Shown one piece after another: positions 60,134-64,000 of a stretch of DNA of 64,000 nt. Within the stretch, counting starts at the first letter, position 1, and every line of letters starts with the position of its first letter. The position numbers were made by a program, and so were the translations under genes. Under the pieces are notes generated by a model. The model was not told the DNA's origin, did no database searches, and saw only the letters and a program-made list of their open reading frames with translations. The stretch covers positions 6,291,954-6,355,953 of the forward strand of contig NC_087066.1 of assembly GCF_963678635.1 (NCBI RefSeq). The letters are read 5' to 3'. The DNA is from Symsagittifera roscoffensis (Eukaryota; Xenacoelomorpha; Acoela; Convolutidae).

Positions 60134-61461
60134 CTCTTTCATCCACTTGCACAAAATCATCCAACAGTACTAACCGTGCTTATAGAACTTTAAACGTAGA
60201 TTCCCCAATCATCCATTCCCATCCAAGCCCGGAACTGCCCGAAAATATATCAATCATCCAGACCACACCAATACTTCGATTTTTCTTCAAATAACCCTAC
60301 TTTTATTCCCCAATATACACTAAATCAATCTGACTCTAACCCTGAACCACGTCATTTTGTAGATAAACATGTATTAATACCCACACTTCATTGGACAGCT
60401 TATTATAATTTCACTAATCCCCTTACGCTACCACTCTATAACACCACTGTCGATAATGAAAGGAATAAAGACGAGTTATTCAGATTAACCACATTCACTG
60501 CACCCCGGCGCTAACGACTACTCAATTGAATATTACGATCATATCATCATCAGATCTAATCAAGACCAATTTCTTGATGACGATAAATTTGCAAATCCTC
60601 AAATCACAGAAAAATTTTTTATTAAATCATAATACATATTTACACTTAACATACTAGATAAAAAGCATGATCACATTATTTCAGAAGCACTATCAGACAT
60701 CCAAGCATATGAATCATTTCACAAAAAATTTCAAACAATTTCACTAACTTTTCACTTCCTGACACCAAAAGAACGCGATTTGCACTGCTCACACGACATG
60801 ATGTTGAGAACTAAGCAAACACATACCTATACTTACTATTGCTTTATCCAAAATCATTTTCATTTACACACACCATCACGACAACCTCACCACAGATTTC
60901 AGTTCATTAATTCCAAATACAGCTCACCATTTTTTCTAAACTTTACGTATTGCATTGAAGATAATAACTTCCAAGGCATCCTCCGGAATTATGATCCCAT
61001 CACTCAAATGTATATTTTTTGTCCCCTCACGAAGACCGTCAATGACGAAAAATCCCGACATCTGATTATTCCGCATGAATAAATTCAACCCATAGAAGTA
61101 CCCATTTTAGAATTCATCCATAATACTAAATATAATCATAAAATTTATAATATAATCCAGAACACACCTCATGAATTTTCAATAGGCACCGAAGAATTAA
61201 AAACCATCAAAGAACTGCAATTGCTTTGACCACTGTTGCAAACTAAAAACATAATACGCATACTAGCAAAACTACTAACTACCTCAGACGCTATTCACGA
61301 CATTTTCCCAAACGGCTTTTTCCCAGATGACTAAAGGTATTTATGAATTTAAAAATTTTCAAACTAACTAAATCAAAATTGAACTAACCATTTTACTCAT
61401 AATTTGTATTATCTTTAGCCTTCACATCACGATCACCTTCAAAACAAGAAAAGACAAATAA
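60134..61461 (+). pseudogene. Decayed retroelement coding region ending in a membrane anchor
   Basis: Frames are interrupted; the longest is 60780-61082 (100 residues with several Cys and aromatic residues). At the end, 61375-61461 encodes a hydrophobic helix LTILLIICIIFSL followed by the basic tail KTRKDK and a stop, the layout of a type I membrane-protein C-terminus. This suggests a second membrane protein, or a displaced end of the envelope. No family was recognised. Confidence 0.4.
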
Positions 61462-63330
61462 AAATATAAACTCTGTTTTCCATTTTAAACTCTATTAAAC
61501 CAACAGCACTAAATGATGCAGTAAAAGTTAATTCAAAAAAGTAAATTCATTTCTAAATTATTTTACCAAATGTAGTAAATTTTAAATACGATGAAAATTG
61601 GTTTATACCTTTCAACCCCAAAAGCAGTAAAATTTAATCTTAAAAGCAGTAAATTCATACAAATGAAATGCAGTACTAGCCTTTTCTATAACTTGTGTTT
61701 AAACGCACAGAAATTTTCTCCACAATCGCACAGCTCGCCCACGAAGAATTGTTTAAAATAATGAATTCAAGTTTTAAGTTTACACTAACAACAACTCAAA
61801 CAAGCAATAACAAGTTTCCATTTTTCCTTTAACCCGGTTGGAATGGAATCATATAATAACCAAACTAACCAAAGCAGCTTACTAAACACCATAAACCATC
61901 AACTAACAGCATGACTAAGAAAAGAAAACCCACAGTACCCAAACCAGATTAAACCAGCTTAAAACTGGATAATTTATTCTTTTAATGACTATTACCAAGT
62001 CTAAAAAAGAAACAATAAAACACCAAAAAATCGCAAGACAAACCCAAACCAAAATCAATTTGATTTTTGAGAAAAGGACACAACTAACGAAACAAAAGGA
62101 AAACAAAAAATAATATAGCACAAAAGTTAACACAAAACAGGACCCCTTAAAAAACCAGCACGAAATCATACTCCCCTTACTGGCCTAACCCACCAGAGAG
62201 GACATCCTGAGCATGCTCTATAGCCGGCCTAACCCACCGTGCTACATCCACGCTTTGTGACCACCACACTATTTTTGACAAGAGGTACTCAACTGTGAGT
62301 AACTCTTAAAGATAACTTAATTAAATCTAAAACAATTTTGCGAAAACAATTAATCAAAATCATAACTAAAAAATAGAACTAACAAAATTTTATTAAAATG
62401 TAAATTATAATATGCAGTACACAGATTACAAACAACCACAAGAAGGGTTATCCAAAGACTAGACGAACCCATCACACTCAACCTACAGGATGGCTAAATA
62501 CAACTGACATGCCGCTCACAATCACAACTCATAAAGGATTTAGAGTACGACTTGGCTTCGCAGAAAAGGACTTCATTGAATCAGACCAATGACCATCTCG
62601 ATGTTCAACTATACAAACAGATCCGAGCTACAAGGCATCCCCTCCAAACACGATCTTCACGCCATTCCCAAACCAGATCGATCCACAGTTCTCCACAACC
62701 AATCAAGAACAGACGATCATAGCAAACCATCTTGAAATCAGATTGATTTCTTTGACAGTCAAAGTCTTTGCCAAACGATAACTAACAACTTCCTATCGAT
62801 GACTCCAGCTTCCTGGAGCTTTCTTCTCCAAGAACGAAACAGGAAATGATGCTCGCCAAATAACAACGACCATCATCCATCCTTCATTACAGATAGAAGA
62901 TCTAAGATTCAAAACTCTGTAAACCCCGGATGGGTGGAACCAGATATAAACTATATTTATTATTTGGTTATAAATTGGATATTTTATCTCTATAAAATAT
63001 TTAATATTAACCAATCACGATCCATCTAACTAACAACCCACTTATTTGTAAGTGCTGAATACTTGTAATTTCAGCACCAGAGAGATTTGAATTTAACTTA
63101 GAAATTAGTTACCTCTCCAAGAGAACTTTAGCAATCGCAATAACCCAGTATACTCTAGATCTAATGATCCTAGCAGAGACTAGTTAAACACCCTGAGACT
63201 AGTAGACATAAGAGTAAGATTAGGATAAGATCAATAAGATAGCGGCCGAAAATAAGATAGCGTGACGAGCAGACGGTGTACCCTATCCGAAATTACTCTA
63301 TGAGTTACACCTCGAATCTAACTCAATAAG
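61462..63330. other. Retroelement 3' non-coding region, possible LTR remnant
   Basis: A/C-rich strand bias fades through this stretch. Near 62.2 kb the words ggcctaacccacc occur twice. From about 62.9 kb there is a TATA-like atataaactatatttat and several AATAAA-like sites, which would suit an LTR. With no 5' LTR in the window, the boundaries cannot be tested. Confidence 0.3.
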
Positions 63331-64000
63331 TTTTTTCAAAATTTTTTTCAAGATGCAAAATCTTTTGAATTCTCAACAAGTGTGCAAAACATTTTAGAAG
63401 TTTTTTTGTAAGATGCAAGATTTTGTGGTTTTTTCACAAAAATTTATTCAAAAAAATCTGGCTACTTTTTTCTATGAAAATGCGAAAAACGCAAAAAAAA
63501 ATTAAAATGTTGCTTCAAATTTTGATATTGTTGACTTTAAATGCTAATCCTTATTTTAATAAAGTGTTTTTCTGATGTTGTTGGTCATGCAAAATATATT
63601 TGCAAAATAAGGTTTCTTATTGATCATAATTGAAACAAAAAAAGCATAAAATTTAAATAAAAACAGTGCAACAAAAACTTGATTCAGCAAAAAACATTAG
63701 GTTGCGAGAAAAATTAGTGATTTAGTTAAGAGGCAGTTTTGTCTTTAATTTTTTTTTTGATTTTTTCATACCTGTGCGCTAAAATTTTGTTAAAACAATT
63801 TGCAAATTGCAAAAATAATTTAGTTTTTGAACAATTTTTTTCTATGAAATTCTCGACCTATAAAACTACCTCTTTGATTTGTTTCTTCCTATCTCTAAAA
63901 AAGAAAAACATTCGATGAAAAAAAAATATATACAAAGCTCAAGACCACAACTAAATTATTTAAATTTCAAAGAGCTGTAGTGCAGCTGAGTTTTCAAAAT
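63331..64000. other. AT-rich flank, nothing recognised
   Basis: T- and A-runs dominate. No exon, repeat boundary or RNA gene was seen up to the window edge. Confidence 0.5.

Larger units (their letters stand above)
50315..62300 (+). mobile_element. Ty3-like retroelement with envelope-like region, 5'-truncated and decayed
   Basis: Protease, reverse transcriptase, RNase H and integrase follow in Ty3/gypsy order. Downstream come a Ser/Thr/Pro-rich region, an envelope-like region and another membrane-anchor ORF. No gag or 5' LTR is present; the sequence begins abruptly inside pol at 50315. The plus strand is strongly A/C-rich and G-poor throughout, unlike both flanks, which outlines the element. 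In-frame stops and frameshifts occur in most genes, so it is not functional. The right boundary is approximate. Envelope-bearing Ty3-like elements are known from several invertebrates, including larvaceans (Tor elements). Confidence 0.8.

Noticed and set aside
1-64000. CRISPR arrays, bacterial operons or riboswitches
   Set aside because: The window is spliced eukaryotic DNA; no regularly spaced short repeats with unique spacers were seen.

Overview
The window is AT-rich animal DNA with spliced genes, long repeat-filled introns, and many short DNA transposons, SINE/LINE remnants and larger mobile elements. The four spliced genes are conserved metazoan families, and the rest of the coding capacity belongs to mobile DNA. 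An invertebrate is most likely. Unusual introns, dense MITEs and an envelope-bearing Ty3-like retroelement would fit a tunicate such as a larvacean, but that is a weak inference; the species cannot be named from the sequence.

Layout. (1) 1-4.3 kb: non-coding or decayed DNA. (2) 4.3-11.4 kb, plus strand: a four-exon gene for mitochondrial ribosomal protein uL22m (MRPL22). Its second intron has a GC donor and holds a tandem array of about 410-bp units. (3) 14.5-17.7 kb, minus strand: a four-exon heparan-sulfate 3-O-sulfotransferase-type gene. Two of its introns begin exactly at the terminal inverted repeat of a MITE family (GGCTCTTTTC ends, 8-bp target duplications) that fills 14.9-19.1 kb, with copies nested in copies. 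(4) 19.4-21.3 kb, minus: a decayed LINE. (5) 22.5-29.9 kb, plus: a five-exon KLHL2/3-type BTB-BACK-Kelch gene with a 1.5-kb ATT repeat and tRNA-like repeat modules in its introns. (6) 29.9-36.6 kb: intergenic repeats. (7) 36.6-40.6 kb, minus: a six-exon RBM24/RBM38-type RNA-binding protein gene. (8) 40.6-45.7 kb: intergenic, with one clean SINE. (9) 45.7-50.3 kb: two inverted copies of a Polinton-type DNA polymerase B pseudogene around a 200-N gap. (10) 50.3 to about 62 kb, plus: a gag-less, decayed Ty3-like pol region followed by an envelope-like region and further membrane-anchor ORFs, all on an A/C-rich strand. (11) About 63.3-64 kb: plain AT-rich DNA.

The host genes are unrelated housekeeping or regulatory genes with no sign of operon linkage. 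Exon structures were built by hand from splice phase and family similarity. All four give uninterrupted reading frames: 245, 364, 716 and 366 residues. The most interesting material is the MITE-bounded sulfotransferase introns, the in-frame junction of a polymerase B fragment to a retroviral-type protease, and the repeat modules that each carry a different tRNA-like cassette.
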